DNA of 63,847 nucleotides, taken from assembly GCF_000142905.1 (NCBI RefSeq), contig NW_013657655.1, forward strand, positions 1 to 63,847. The letters are read 5' to 3'. Shown in pieces: positions 1-9,874 of the stretch (positions within the stretch are counted from its first letter, which is position 1; the number at the start of each line of letters is the position of its first letter). Source of the DNA: Thecamonas trahens ATCC 50062 (taxonomy: Eukaryota; Apusozoa; Apusomonadida; Apusomonadidae). Position numbers and translations under genes: made by a program. The notes beneath the pieces are model-generated. The model was not told the DNA's origin. It made no database searches and saw only the letters and a list, made by a program, of their open reading frames with translations.

Positions 1-1407
1 CATCCTCATCCCCGACCCCGACACCCATACCCCTCAACCATCACAATCATACTGCCCAATCTCCAACCAACAGCAATGTCAAGCCACCCAGCCCCGACCC
101 AGCCCCCTCAGCTGCGCCTGCTTTGCCGACCACCAGCCGCCAGCCGTCGCCTGCTCGCCCGATCGGCCGACCCTCATCACCACCTAGCTCCCACCCACTA
201 CCAGCTACACAACCCGCGACCACACCCAAGGTTTTCACTCGCCATGCACTAGCACCAGTATCAATATCGTCGTCATCGACACCCATCTTCCTCGGCTCAT
301 TTCCGCGTTGACTTGTTCTGCCTAGGTGGTTGAGCACGTCCTCGACCGCCCGACCCCGCACACAAACCCCATCACACTCATTGCCAGCTATACCCAATCT
401 GATTTCACTACTACTCTATTACATACCCCCCTACCCCCATGCACAGTTTCCAATCCACAGCTGCAGTATTCCGGAATCCGAGTTCCGCCGGCTCAGGCCC
501 AAGTTGTTGGCCCTGTGTCCCTTCGATGCTGCTGACCCCCCTCCCCGGGCCCATATCCGACCCCCACTCCCCACCATCCGCACCCACAACCACCACAACC
601 ACACGACACATACGCACTACACCTGAAACGTATCCACCCAATCTCTGCTTCCCGATATCTACATCAGCCGACGCCATCCCGTCAACAGCACCGCTGCCGA
701 CCGCCTGCTGCTCACCACCGATCGCCGCCCGAGCCGACCCGTCCACCGCCGGCACAACCCCGATCAGGCTAGACAGAGCACGAGTATAGTATGATCTACT
801 TGTGGGTAGTGAGACAAGTGGCAATGGCTATCAGTCCCTTCCCCCACCCCCACATCCCCTCCTTCTCCCCGCCTTGCCCATCCTGCCCCAGCCCACCTGT
901 CAACCAACCCAGCTGGTGGCGAGAGGACCGACGGGACCGACGAGGCCAGTGGGCTGGTCAGGGCGAGGGAGAGGGGAAAAGGGGGAAGAAGAGTGATATA
1001 AGGTGAGGTGGTTGATAAGATTGCAGTAGCCTGCCGCCTGATCTTGTGTCCTGATGCCTGTCGTCGTCTCGTGTCGACTGCTCACTGGCCAGCAACTCGC
1101 CGCTCGCTCGCCTGCCCGCTCAACCACTCACAGCCAAGCCAGATCAAGCCCGATCAAGCTTAGCACGACCTGCAGCTGGCTATACAGGGGGAGTAGCTGG
1201 TGGAGTCACAGGGATTGGAGGTGAGGGAGTGTAGATGGTTGTAGGATGTGTGTTGTGGCTTTGGCTGCTGCTGGCGCTGCTGCTGTGGCCGAGGCCACCC
1301 CAGACATACCACCAGCCAAGCCCCCCGTGGCCGCCCTGCCCAGCCCATATGTATGCGGCACCCCCTCCCCCATCGGGTTGTATGGCGCTCATCTGGTCGA
1401 TAGCGCC
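1..1407. other. Intergenic, pyrimidine-rich, no gene seen
   Basis: The first 1.4 kb is C-rich on the plus strand with many short CCA/CCC motifs. The open frames on both strands are short, proline/threonine-rich or antisense-like, and none has a recognisable domain. I see nothing that can be supported as a gene, RNA or repeat. It ends where the 3' LTR of the minus-strand retrotransposon begins. Confidence 0.5.
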
Positions 1408-1556
1408 TTGCTGTAGTAGTCCGTATCGACAGTTGCGAATGCCTTCAATGCTGTACTACTTCGAGTGTGAAATCGGCGCGGTTTTGACTCCGCGACGACT
1501 TCCGCTCGAACCCAATGGAACCTCGTTGCCTGGCAACGAGTCGGAGCGGTAGCAAT
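1408..1556 (-). repeat. 3' LTR of the retrotransposon
   Basis: Direct repeat of 6179-6327, 147 of 149 bases identical. The ends form a 5-bp inverted repeat (TTGCT/AGCAA). It contains a perfect 8-bp hairpin, CTCGTTGC-ctg-GCAACGAG, close to one end. Confidence 0.93.
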
Positions 1557-1610
1557 CTGCCCCCATCGCGGCGGTATGCCATTGCCGACGCGATCGTTGC
1601 CGATGCCGTA

Positions 1611-4600
1611 CTACTGTGCGGCTTGTGTCGGCAGCTTTGTGAGGTACCCTGCCAGCCGCATTGTCTCGCCGCGACGCAAGTCCTGTACGCTCACCACCTT
1701 GTTCTCGTCCGCCTCGCGCGCGCTTCGCACGTGGGCATGGCGGATGACGTAGGTGAGCGGGACTGTCGGCGGGCTCGTGCCGCCCGCCTGATCGCGCCGG
1801 GTCTTGATACCCGAGATGACGTACGGACCCTCGAACTTGAAATTCTTGAGCGCCCGCGGACCGCGCCTCGAGCCCTCGGGCGTCCGCCACCACACCTCGT
1901 CGCCGATCTTGAAAGCCTTGGTCTGGCGGGACGCGGCGTTGAGGCCGCCGCCCGCGATCTCCTGGGCCCGCCGCGCCTCGGCCACCGCGGCCCGCCGCAT
2001 CGCCACCGTCAACTCATGGCGCGTGCCGGGCGGGTCCGCGCCCTTGAAGAGCGCGTACGGAGTGGAGACCACCGAGTGGCCCGGCCGGCGATCGTACTCG
2101 CGCGGCGTCTTGTTGTATTCGGCGACCATTCTCTTGATGACCGCATACCACGAGTTGGGCGAGTCAGTCAGCGGCTTGTTCCATCCGGCGGCCATGGTGG
2201 TACGCTTGATGTTCTGCACATGCTTCTCCGCCATCCCATTTCCTTGGGGGTGGCCCTTGGCCGCCGCGGTGATGAGGATCGTGCGATCCTGCTGCGTCGC
2301 CCAGCGCTTCACCTCCGCCGACATGAAGCTCTTCTCGCGATCGGCGTGGATGTGGTCGGGGCCAGGGAGGCCTGCGGCGCGGCGCGGGGCGCCTTGCGCC
2401 GGCTGCTGCGGCGTCTGCACATTCTCGAGGTCGAAGAGACCCTCCAGGACGTCGATGACCGCGCGCGCCGTGCGATCCGCAAGCAGCCCCACCATGGTGT
2501 AGCCGGAGAACGTGTCGACGGCAACCAGCACCCAGTGCTTGTCCTGGTTCTCGCCCCACATGAAGGGACCGGCGTTGTCGACCGACCACCGCTGGTTCGG
2601 CGCGTCGACCCCTGCAGTCACAGCTGCTCCAGGTGCGCCGTGCATCGTGCGGTATGGCTTGGACGCTAAGCACCCGGCGCACCCGTCTGCTACAAGTTGC
2701 GCCCACTTGTGGATGTGTTGAATGTCCCAGCCTCGGGCCTTGGCCCGGCGCACCATCGCGTCACGGCCGAGATGGTGCTGCGCGTGGTCCTCCTGAAGCT
2801 TTTGGATGTTGCGCAGAATCGCGTGTGGCGGCACGGGACCGAGCGTCCACTCGCCAGTGAACGTTCGCGGGCCCTGGTGCGGGCCTGCTGTTGCCCGCGA
2901 TTGGGTGCGTCGCGTGCCTGGCGCCGCAGATGTCGGTGTCGCCTCGGCCTCCGACTCGTCGTCGTCCGAGTCGAAAGTCAGCGTTGCGAGGAGCGACTCA
3001 AGGCGCGAGTTGTCGCGCGACTCCGTCTGACTGCGCGTTGTCACTGGCGCTGCCACCGACCGTGCGATGCGCCGCTCGACGCGGGAATCCTCCTCCGCCG
3101 CCATGGCTTCCCACTCCGGGTCCGGGCGGTGGAGGACAAGGCGCGAGAGGGCATCGGCGCCGCCGTTGCTCGTTCCGGGCACGTGCACCACGTCGCATGC
3201 AAACGAGCGGATGAAAGCCAGCCAGCGCGCTCGCTTTCTGCCTGGGGGTGGATCCTCGCTCTCGATCATGCCTTGGACGGCCCGCGAGTCAGTCTGGAGC
3301 TCAAAGCGGCGGCCGTCGAGGTAAGGCTCAAACTTGGTGAGAGCATGGACCACTGCTGCGAGCTCCTTGTCGGGCACACCGGCCGAGAGCTCGCGCTGCG
3401 CAAAGGCGCGTGCTGCGTATGCGACAGTGCGTGACGTGCCATCGGCGTCGCGCGCCGACAGTACGGCTCCGACCGCGCGTACCGACGCATCGGTGGCCAC
3501 CACTGCCGTTACGCCCTCGCGCTCTAGTTCGGCTGCGTGTGCCAGTGGCTCAGCGTCCACAATGGCGTCCCGCAGTGACTCGAAGGCTGCGATGCGTTCG
3601 TCGTTCCACTCCAGACGGTGGCCCTTTCGCATGCACATCGAGAGGATGTTGGACTTGGCTGACGCCTGTGGGATCCACGCGGCGAACCATTGCACCGCAC
3701 CGAGAAATGAACGGAGCGCCGCCGTCGTTGTCGGCCGCTCCATCGTGCGGAAGAGATCCTTGGCTGACTCCTTGAGACCGATGCCCTCCTCCGAAATCAC
3801 GAGGCCGACAAACTCGGTTTCGTCCACAAAGAGCTCGAGTTTGGGGAGCGAGATCGTGAGCCTCGCCTCGTCGAGGCGCTTGAGCAACTGCTCGAGCTGC
3901 GTAATGCCCTCGTCGATGTCATCGCAGCCCATCACTGCGTCGTCCATCCAGAAGGCGACGCGCTGCAGCAGCGGGCCCAGCGCGCGGGCCATCACGCGGT
4001 TCCACACGGACGGCGCGTTGACCCATCCCATGGACATCGCGACGAACTCGTACAGCTCGCCCGTATCGAGCGAGAAAGCCATCTTTGCCCGGTCTTCTTC
4101 CCGGAGCATGACCTGATGGAACGCCTTGTCGAAGTCGATGCGCGTCCAGTACCTCCGCTTGCCGGCCGCGTCGAGCACCGAGCGCACCGAAAGCTTCTCG
4201 TTGTACTCCTTCACGCAGCGCTTGTTCAACTCGCGCGCATCCTGCACGACGCGCATCGAGCCCGGAAGCGGGTTCCCTTCGTCGTCGTATTTTGTCTCCT
4301 TACCGGCTTTTTTGACAAGGAAGACAGGGAGCGACCACGGGTGTGAGTCGATCGTACGCTCTGAGTCGGGGACGCGCCTCAGGTAGCCGGCTGCCTCGAG
4401 GGCGTCGAGTTCGGCCTGGAGGATCTGACGTTCATGTGCCGAGCGCGGACGGCTCGCACGCCAGAACGGCTCCGCCCCGTCCATGAGCATGACCGCTGCC
4501 TCGGCCAGCGGGGTGAACCGGCGTGGCGTCGTGCCGAGCACTAGGGCGGGGTAAGCGTTGAGCGCGCGAAGAATGCGCGCTCGCTGCTCGCGCGTCACGT

Positions 4601-4988
4601 CCTTGCCGAACGTCACGTCGCCCTCGGTGACTGTCTTCTGCCTGTCCTTTGCCGGCGCTGCCACGGCTGCCGTGAGGTTGATGCCTGTGTGCATCGGGAT
4701 GCGGATAGCGTCACGCGACTCGGCTGTGATCACCAGCGTGTTCTCGTACGCAACCGGGTACGCGTGTTCGTCGTTGAGGAAGCGCCACCCGAGGATAAAG
4801 TCTGCCACCATGTCTGGCACCACGAGCGCCCGGGTCAGGAACATGTGCTTGTTTCCCGACGCATCGGTGAGCTCGAGAGGGAGGGTAGCGGCCCCGATGA
4901 TGAGGAGCGTTCGTTTGCCGATATCCACAGTCGAACGCTCCAGCGCCGACAGGTTGCCCTCGATCTCAAGGCCAAGCGTGTACGCCGT
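1611..4988 (-). CDS. pol: Retrotransposon Pol: protease end, RT, RNase H, integrase
   Basis: Open frame of about 1125 codons directly following the TAG that ends Gag-protease, in the same frame. It begins with the rest of a retropepsin fold (ADFILGWRFL, about residue 45 after the GTG at 4928). RT follows with DFDKAFHQV and an active-site motif FWMDD (plus-strand positions about 3936-3950) where most Gypsy elements have Y-x-DD; the two aspartates are intact. RNase H residues are visible (TDASVRAVG, a conserved E, TDSRAV, ADALSRL). Integrase has an HHCC finger (HHLGRD ... CAGCLASK), the D,D,E core (SVDNAGPF, HADREKSF, GMAEKHVQ) and a C-terminal GPY/F module (FKFEGPYVI). No chromodomain is seen. 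Apart from the upstream TAG there is no break, so the enzyme could be active if the stop is read through. Confidence 0.9.
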   Translation of the reverse strand, partial: TAYTLGLEIEGNLSALERSTVDIGKRTLLIIGAATLPLELTDASGNKHMFLTRALVVPDMVADFILGWRFLNDEHAYPVAYENTLVITAESRDAIRIPMHTGINLTAAVAAPAKDRQKTVTEGDVTFGKDVTREQRARILRALNAYPALVLGTTPRRFTPLAEAAVMLMDGAEPFWRASRPRSAHERQILQAELDALEAAGYLRRVPDSERTIDSHPWSLPVFLVKKAGKETKYDDEGNPLPGSMRVVQDARELNKRCVKEYNEKLSVRSVLDAAGKRRYWTRIDFDKAFHQVMLREEDRAKMAFSLDTGELYEFVAMSMGWVNAPSVWNRVMARALGPLLQRVAFWMDDAVMGCDDIDEGITQLEQLLKRLDEARLTISLPKLELFVDETEFVGLVISEEGIGLKESAKDLFRTMERPTTTAALRSFLGAVQWFAAWIPQASAKSNILSMCMRKGHRLEWNDERIAAFESLRDAIVDAEPLAHAAELEREGVTAVVATDASVRAVGAVLSARDADGTSRTVAYAARAFAQRELSAGVPDKELAAVVHALTKFEPYLDGRRFELQTDSRAVQGMIESEDPPPGRKRARWLAFIRSFACDVVHVPGTSNGGADALSRLVLHRPDPEWEAMAAEEDSRVERRIARSVAAPVTTRSQTESRDNSRLESLLATLTFDSDDDESEAEATPTSAAPGTRRTQSRATAGPHQGPRTFTGEWTLGPVPPHAILRNIQKLQEDHAQHHLGRDAMVRRAKARGWDIQHIHKWAQLVADGCAGCLASKPYRTMHGAPGAAVTAGVDAPNQRWSVDNAGPFMWGENQDKHWVLVAVDTFSGYTMVGLLADRTARAVIDVLEGLFDLENVQTPQQPAQGAPRRAAGLPGPDHIHADREKSFMSAEVKRWATQQDRTILITAAAKGHPQGNGMAEKHVQNIKRTTMAAGWNKPLTDSPNSWYAVIKRMVAEYNKTPREYDRRPGHSVVSTPYALFKGADPPGTRHELTVAMRRAAVAEARRAQEIAGGGLNAASRQTKAFKIGDEVWWRTPEGSRRGPRALKNFKFEGPYVISGIKTRRDQAGGTSPPTVPLTYVIRHAHVRSAREADENKVVSVQDLRRGETMRLAGYLTKLPTQAAQ

Positions 4989-6152
4989 CTACAACGAGAT
5001 GAGCGAGAACGTGCTTCCGGAGTCGATGAGCGCGTCGGCGCTGTAGAAGCCGAGCGGGCCGGAGAGACGCGCCGTCACCCACTGGTTGGGTTCGTCATCG
5101 TCGCAGCCGTCCGACCCTTCTTCCCCCTCAAACCCCCCGGTATAGTCTTCGGCGGGTTCAATCTCAGAGCCGGCCAGCGCTGCGCGGCCGGCTGCCAGGA
5201 TCGGGCACGCGGCTAGCACATGCCCGGTCGACTCGCACGCCTCGCAGCGCGCCTTGCTCTTCTTCTTCTGCGGGCAGTTGCGCCGCATGTGGCCAGTCTC
5301 GTGGCATCTGTAGCTCGTGACTGTGTCCGGGTGCTGGCGGCGGCTCCGGTTGGAGCTCGCCATTGCCGCAGCCGCCTGCGCCCCTCGGCCGTGGGCCTTC
5401 GTCGGCGGGGCGCGGCGGAGGGTAATGCCGAGGTGCCCCATGCCCACGGCCGCCCGAACGATGTCGTCCAGACTGTCGGGCTGCTCGAAGCCCGTGTAGC
5501 CGGCCTCGCGGCTCAGCTCAATCCATTCCGCCCGCGAGAGGTGCTCTTCCAGCGTCTCGCCCAGCCGGTCAATGGCCGACTCTTCAGACGGCATCCCTTT
5601 CAGCGCCGGGAGGCCGTTGAACCACGAACGCACGCGTGAGCAGTACGCCGTGAGCGACTCCCCTTTCTCGGGAGCCATGTCTTTGCGGTACGCGCGCGCC
5701 TTGGCGCGCTCCGCTCCGATCACGTTGTTCTCGCTGATGAACCTAGCGAAGAACAATGCGACCACCAGCAGGCCGTGCTTCCGCGCGACCTGCTTCTCCA
5801 GGCCGTTCCGGCCCAAAGCCGACGTCACGGTCGTCCAACCCGTCTTCTCGACGCCCAGGGCGTCAGCCAGGTCTTCCGGGGACTCTGCGTCGTCCAGATC
5901 CGCCACGGCCGCCGAGACGCTCACAAGCAGGTTCGCGATTCGGCGGTCGCCATTCGCCTTGGCAAGGATGGCCTTACGGGCCGCCCTCGACATGTGCTCG
6001 CCGTAGGTTCCGAGGTCTTCGGCGAACTGGCCGAGCGCGTTGGCCATGGCCTCCATCGCCTGCAGCGCCGTCCCTTCCGATAGTTCGGGAAGAAGGGCGA
6101 TGAGGGTGCTGTAAATCTCCTTGCGCAAGGCGATACCTTCGGCTACGGACAT
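4989..6152 (-). CDS. gag: Retrotransposon Gag plus start of aspartic protease
   Basis: A 387-residue frame starting at an ATG 26 nt downstream of the 5' LTR. The first 250 residues are helical Gag-like sequence with no named match. Two zinc knuckles follow: the first (YRCHETGHMRRNC) lacks the first cysteine of the CCHC set, the second (CEACESTGHVLAAC) is complete. The frame then enters the protease, with the catalytic motif ALIDSGSTF, and hits TAG seven codons after the DSGS motif. The same frame continues without another stop into Pol. The stop therefore cuts the protease itself, not the usual Gag-protease boundary. It may be a nonsense mutation or a readthrough stop. Confidence 0.88.
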   Translation of the reverse strand: MSVAEGIALRKEIYSTLIALLPELSEGTALQAMEAMANALGQFAEDLGTYGEHMSRAARKAILAKANGDRRIANLLVSVSAAVADLDDAESPEDLADALGVEKTGWTTVTSALGRNGLEKQVARKHGLLVVALFFARFISENNVIGAERAKARAYRKDMAPEKGESLTAYCSRVRSWFNGLPALKGMPSEESAIDRLGETLEEHLSRAEWIELSREAGYTGFEQPDSLDDIVRAAVGMGHLGITLRRAPPTKAHGRGAQAAAAMASSNRSRRQHPDTVTSYRCHETGHMRRNCPQKKKSKARCEACESTGHVLAACPILAAGRAALAGSEIEPAEDYTGGFEGEEGSDGCDDDEPNQWVTARLSGPLGFYSADALIDSGSTFSLISL

Positions 6153-6178
6153 GCTGTTCTTGAAGACGTTGTCAAAAG

Positions 6179-6327
6179 TTGCTGTAGTAGTCCGTATCGA
6201 CAGTTGCGAATGCCTTCAATGCTGTACTACTTCGAGCGTGAAATCGGCACGGTTTTGACTCCGCGACGACTTCCGCTCGAACCCAATGGAACCTCGTTGC
6301 CTGGCAACGAGTCGGAGCGGTAGCAAT
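6179..6327 (-). repeat. 5' LTR of the retrotransposon
   Basis: Copy of 1408-1556 with two transitions. The sequence just inside it on the element strand starts CTTTTGACAACG and contains no TGG, so it is not complementary to a tRNA 3' CCA end. A related GTTTTGACTCCGC motif occurs inside the LTR (about 6250) and again just outside it (about 6357, as a 7-bp hairpin with loop TTTG). Confidence 0.93.
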
Positions 6328-6496
6328 GCTAGACTGTTTCTGGCAGGAGAATCGCGGAGTTTTGACTCCGCCTGGACCGTCTGACGTGTGTCGACGTCCT
6401 CGCCACGCTGGGGAAACGTAACTCCTGAAACAAGACCTCTCTCCCCCTTCTCTCTCTCTCTCTCTCTCTCCCTCTCTCTTTCAACCATAACAAACA

Positions 6497-8106
6497 ATGA
6501 AGACTCTGCACCAGTACTCGCTCGCGTTTGTCGACGACTCTAGCCTAATAGTGATCTTGGGTGCGCCCCGAACGGATCAGTCGGACGCGTGGGAGAGCCT
6601 GCTGGCTGAGGTCACCAAGCTGATCGCGGCTGCCGACGACAACGGCGAGGTCTGCGACCTCGCATGTGAGTCGATTATCGAACTCAAGCGAGAGTTTGGA
6701 ATTCAGCTCGGAGTGTCTTGCGAAGTGGTTGCTCACGAGCACAAGGCCGAGGCAGTCATGCCAGCCGCGCCCGGTCGTAATTCAGCGCCCTCGACTTTGA
6801 CCACGCCAGGCTTGCAATGGACAAGCAGGTGGTGTGTACACGGAGAACAACTTGGACTCGCTCGTTCGGTCGGAGTTTCATCGTCTGATCCAGCTGGCCA
6901 AGGCCTCGTTTGTGCCGGAGGAGGACACGTGCTCTGTGAGCGTGGGCGGGGGACGTCTTTGTGATTCACAAGCGCGCCCTTGACGTGTACTTTGCCGCGC
7001 CCACGTGCACGCCGTTGACGGTATGTACAGCGTGGTTCACACGGGCTGCGAGCTCTTCACCGTGCTGGGCATTGACGCTGATGGGCGTAGTGTGCCGCTC
7101 ATGGCAGCGTTTCTGCAGGAAAGTACGACGATGTCGTACCTGGAAGCGCTCCTCTTCTTCTCCAAGCACTTTGACGCTGCACCGGAGCTCGTCCTCCTCG
7201 ACGAGTGCGCGGCGGAGCTGCGTGCCGCGTGCCTCGCGTGGTCGACGACGCGCAAGCGCCACTGCCGCTTCCACCACCTGCAGGCTCTCGGTCGCCGCTT
7301 CACCGCCCTCTCCTATCCAGTGCACGACGTCATCGCCGGCCTCGTGTACGCCTCGTCGCCGGACGTCTTTGGCCGCCGCCTGCGCACGCTTTACGACGCG
7401 CTCGCCGGCGCGCGGGAGTGGGAGCCGGACTCGGCCGAGGCCAAGGCGCTCGAGGAGATTCACCGCGTTGCGGACGACCTCTCGAGCCTCAGCGCGTCGG
7501 ACGACGTCGATGCCATCATCGACTTTGACGGCGACGGCGATGTTGACGCTGTCGTCGACGTGGATGGCGACGGCGACGGCGACGGCGACGGTGACGGCGA
7601 CGGGGACGCCACGACGTCGAGCGTCCGCGACAAAACGTTCGAGCGGACGTACGGCGACGTCCACGACGTGGTGTACGACGCGAAGGTGGAGGAGCTGGCG
7701 TAGCGCGTTGCGCACTCGCCTGCTTTGGCGAGGAAGGTCCTCAAGTACCTCGCCGACACGCTCTCCAAGCGGATGCTCTGGTCGAAGGCTTGGTACACCA
7801 GGTACTACGCGTACGGCACAACTAATCATGTGGAATCGTGCCACCGTGTGCTCCGCTTCAAGTACGGTGTCGGCTGCCGCGTGGTCCAGCTTGCCCTCGT
7901 CGTCCAGCACGTTCTCGAGGTTTACCATGCGATCATCTAGCGTATCGCCTACGAGTCGTCGCACCAGCCGATCTATGGCCGCCGGATCACCGGCACGCGC
8001 GCGGGTCACGGCACGCGCGCGGGTCACGGCACGCGGTCGGCGGCGCCGGCGAGCATGGCGCTTGCGCTGCACCCGATCGCTTCGCTCAGCCGGCCGCGAG
8101 TGTTAG
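6497..8106 (+). pseudogene. Broken MULE-like transposase
   Basis: Remains of a Mutator-like (MULE) transposase. The clearest part, 7005-7703, shows the usual order: CELFTVLGIDADGRSVPLMA, an acidic residue in LVLLDECAAELRAA, then a C..H signature (RKRHCRFHHLQALGRR). A TAG at 7701-7703 ends it, but the same frame resumes and includes TTNHVESCHRVLRF, typical of the transposase end, up to a second in-frame TAG at 7938-7940; beyond that the frame stays open past 8100. The 5' part (from the ATG at 6497) is in another frame from about 6790, so there is also at least one frameshift. Positions 7567-7605 are a GACGGC hexamer expansion giving an Asp-Gly run, and 7994-8034 carries an 18-nt tandem repeat. 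A pyrimidine (CT)n tract at 6440-6480 precedes the ATG. It is separated from the LTR element by 170 bp. Confidence 0.6.
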
Positions 8107-8171
8107 CGACTCGTAGCAGTCGTGGCAACTTCGGATTGTCACGCGCATCAACGACACGGCTGAGGGACGGC

Positions 8172-9488
8172 CTAGCCAACTGTGGGCTCATAGTCAAAGA
8201 CGTCGTGGTAGGCGCGACACATGGCGCACGCTGTCCATTTCGGGCGCGAGAGGCAGCCGCGCTTGCGAGCAAGCTCGGCTAGTTTGGGCTGCACGCTCGC
8301 CTTCTTCCGCCATTCAAAGCGCGAGCGCCACTCGTCGTCGGTCATGGCGTTGAGAAAGGCGGCGAGATCGGCAGGGTCCGGAAAGTCTAGGACATCTACG
8401 AAAGAGTTGGGCGAGGGAAAGTGCGCTTTCGCGTCGGGTGGACCACCGTACACCACGACCGTGTCGTAATCAAGTGCCTCCAAAAACTTCTCGGTAAAGT
8501 AGTTTGTGACCAGTGAGTTCTCTATCGAGATGAAGAATCGATACTGTTCAGCCGCGATCTGCTTGTCCTTGTAGAATCCCCCCGAAGCAGGTTTGACAGG
8601 AGCATCTGCCGTGTGCCAGCAGCCACCCAGTGAGTAGACCTTCATGTGCCTCATCAACTCCACAATATAAGCGCTTCGCCACGTAGCACTCTCCTCGCAA
8701 TTAGAGACAACCACCACAGCAGCATTGACCTTGTCTGTAGGGTCCGGGGTAGGAAGATCCATTGATGAAAGCCGGGTCGGTCCGTCAGGGTCTTCCTTGC
8801 AATGAATCATGGTGTTGTCATAGTAGAAGATGGCGTCAGAGGCAGGATATGGCGACTGGAACAAGTCAGCGATGAACATGGGTCGTGGGTCAAACGAAAT
8901 CTCGCCCGTGGAAAACATAGTCTGTAGCCCGCGGCTCTCTGCATAGGTGACCATGTCAATGAGCTTGTCCCAATCCCATGTAAAAAGCCACGGCAACGTT
9001 GTCAAGTGCACGATTTCGCGAGCTTCAAGCTTCTCGATGGCGGATTCGATCGACTCGACGAAATCGTACTCACACGCAACGCCGCAAACCTCCTCTGAGA
9101 CACTACCCCGGCCCAAAAGCCACGGATCGACATTGCCCACGACAACAACTGGGTTATCATCGCTACGTTTGACTTTCTTCATCTGCGCCGTGTTGGGGAG
9201 CATCATGCGACGTCGGAGCAGATGAGTCTCTCGGGCTGCTTCGACCATCAAAGTCCACTTTGCCGTCTTTTCAAAGCCCGCCGCAAGGAAGTCGCGAGAA
9301 GGAGGTAAAACCTGGGAGGGCTCCTTGTCGCGGTCGCACGTGGGACAGTCTCGGTTGGTGGAACAGACTGTGGTGGGGCAGTCTTGGATGGTGTCGCAGT
9401 CATGAAAAGACCACATCATCACAGCAACCCAAAAGCAAACGACAACCATCACCTGTGGGTATCGTCGCAAGGCCACCGAAAGACTCAT
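8172..9488 (-). CDS. Alpha-(1,3)-fucosyltransferase-like, GT10
   Basis: A 438-residue type II Golgi-type enzyme expected to move fucose from GDP-fucose onto glycans. A short cytosolic tail is followed by one membrane segment (about residues 10-30, QVMVVVCFWVAVMMW), then a cysteine-rich stem with six cysteines. The catalytic half has the family marks: VSNCEESATWRSAYIVELMR followed by a Gly-Cys motif, then FFISIENSLVTNYFTEKFLE, PNSFVDVLDF and a closing W-R-K. I chose the ATG at 9488 because it gives the signal anchor directly; longer upstream extension has no such logic. It ends in TAG. Its start faces that of the GDP-mannose dehydratase gene, which makes the precursor of its donor substrate. 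The acceptor cannot be told from sequence. Confidence 0.85.
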   Translation of the reverse strand: MSLSVALRRYPQVMVVVCFWVAVMMWSFHDCDTIQDCPTTVCSTNRDCPTCDRDKEPSQVLPPSRDFLAAGFEKTAKWTLMVEAARETHLLRRRMMLPNTAQMKKVKRSDDNPVVVVGNVDPWLLGRGSVSEEVCGVACEYDFVESIESAIEKLEAREIVHLTTLPWLFTWDWDKLIDMVTYAESRGLQTMFSTGEISFDPRPMFIADLFQSPYPASDAIFYYDNTMIHCKEDPDGPTRLSSMDLPTPDPTDKVNAAVVVVSNCEESATWRSAYIVELMRHMKVYSLGGCWHTADAPVKPASGGFYKDKQIAAEQYRFFISIENSLVTNYFTEKFLEALDYDTVVVYGGPPDAKAHFPSPNSFVDVLDFPDPADLAAFLNAMTDDEWRSRFEWRKKASVQPKLAELARKRGCLSRPKWTACAMCRAYHDVFDYEPTVG

Positions 9489-9874
9489 GGTAGACAGTGG
9501 TATCGCCTTTGGCCTCCTTGACGAAGACAGATAGTCGAAGAAGACCAGTTGAGTGTGTGTGTGTTTGGGGGGGGGAGGAGAACATCCCCGACGTTTTGTA
9601 CGAGCGAGAGCAAGAGCAGTTTGTGTATGAGTCGAGGGAGCAGCGCATCTACGCGCGACACCGCGAGAAAAAGCCAGCAAGAGAAGATCCACTACCGCAA
9701 ATAAGACGAAAGAGCTGCGATACATCTCGATGAGCTGCAAGGAACGGCTGCAATGTTGTAGCGATTGCGGGGGCGTGGCTCCGGCTTGCCGCCAGAAAGC
9801 TCATTTTTCGGTCGGCGGAAGGCAGCCACAGGTCGCCAGTCAGACCGAAGTCACTTCTCGACTCGAAAACATTC
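9489..9874. promoter_or_regulatory. Shared promoter region of the fucosyltransferase and GMD genes
   Basis: 386 bp between two divergent ATGs of functionally linked genes. It contains a short GT run and G9 near 9569. No TATA box stands out. That it drives both genes is inferred from the arrangement. Confidence 0.4.

Larger units (their letters stand above)
1408..6327 (-). mobile_element. Ty3/Gypsy-like LTR retrotransposon
   Basis: A 4.9-kb element flanked by two direct 149-bp LTRs that differ at only two positions (T/C at 1466 versus 6237 and G/A at 1478 versus 6249), so the insertion is recent. On the minus strand the order is 5' LTR, Gag with zinc knuckles, aspartic protease, reverse transcriptase, RNase H, integrase, 3' LTR, which is the Ty3/Gypsy order. 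Gag-protease and Pol lie in one frame, split by a single TAG codon at 4989-4991. The LTR ends are TTGCT...AGCAA with TG...CA inside. A purine-rich stretch sits directly before the 3' LTR (reverse complement of 1557-1567). I found no 5-bp target duplication: the flanks are gcgcc and tgcta. The leader between the 5' LTR and the Gag ATG is only 26 nt. Confidence 0.93.

Noticed and set aside
1515-2669. Long plus-strand open frame (384 codons)
   Set aside because: It is antisense to the integrase part of Pol, Arg/Leu-rich and without any domain; GC-rich DNA opens such shadow frames.
1403-6332. Target-site duplication of the retrotransposon
   Set aside because: Flanking bases gcgcc and tgcta do not match under any of the plausible LTR borders.
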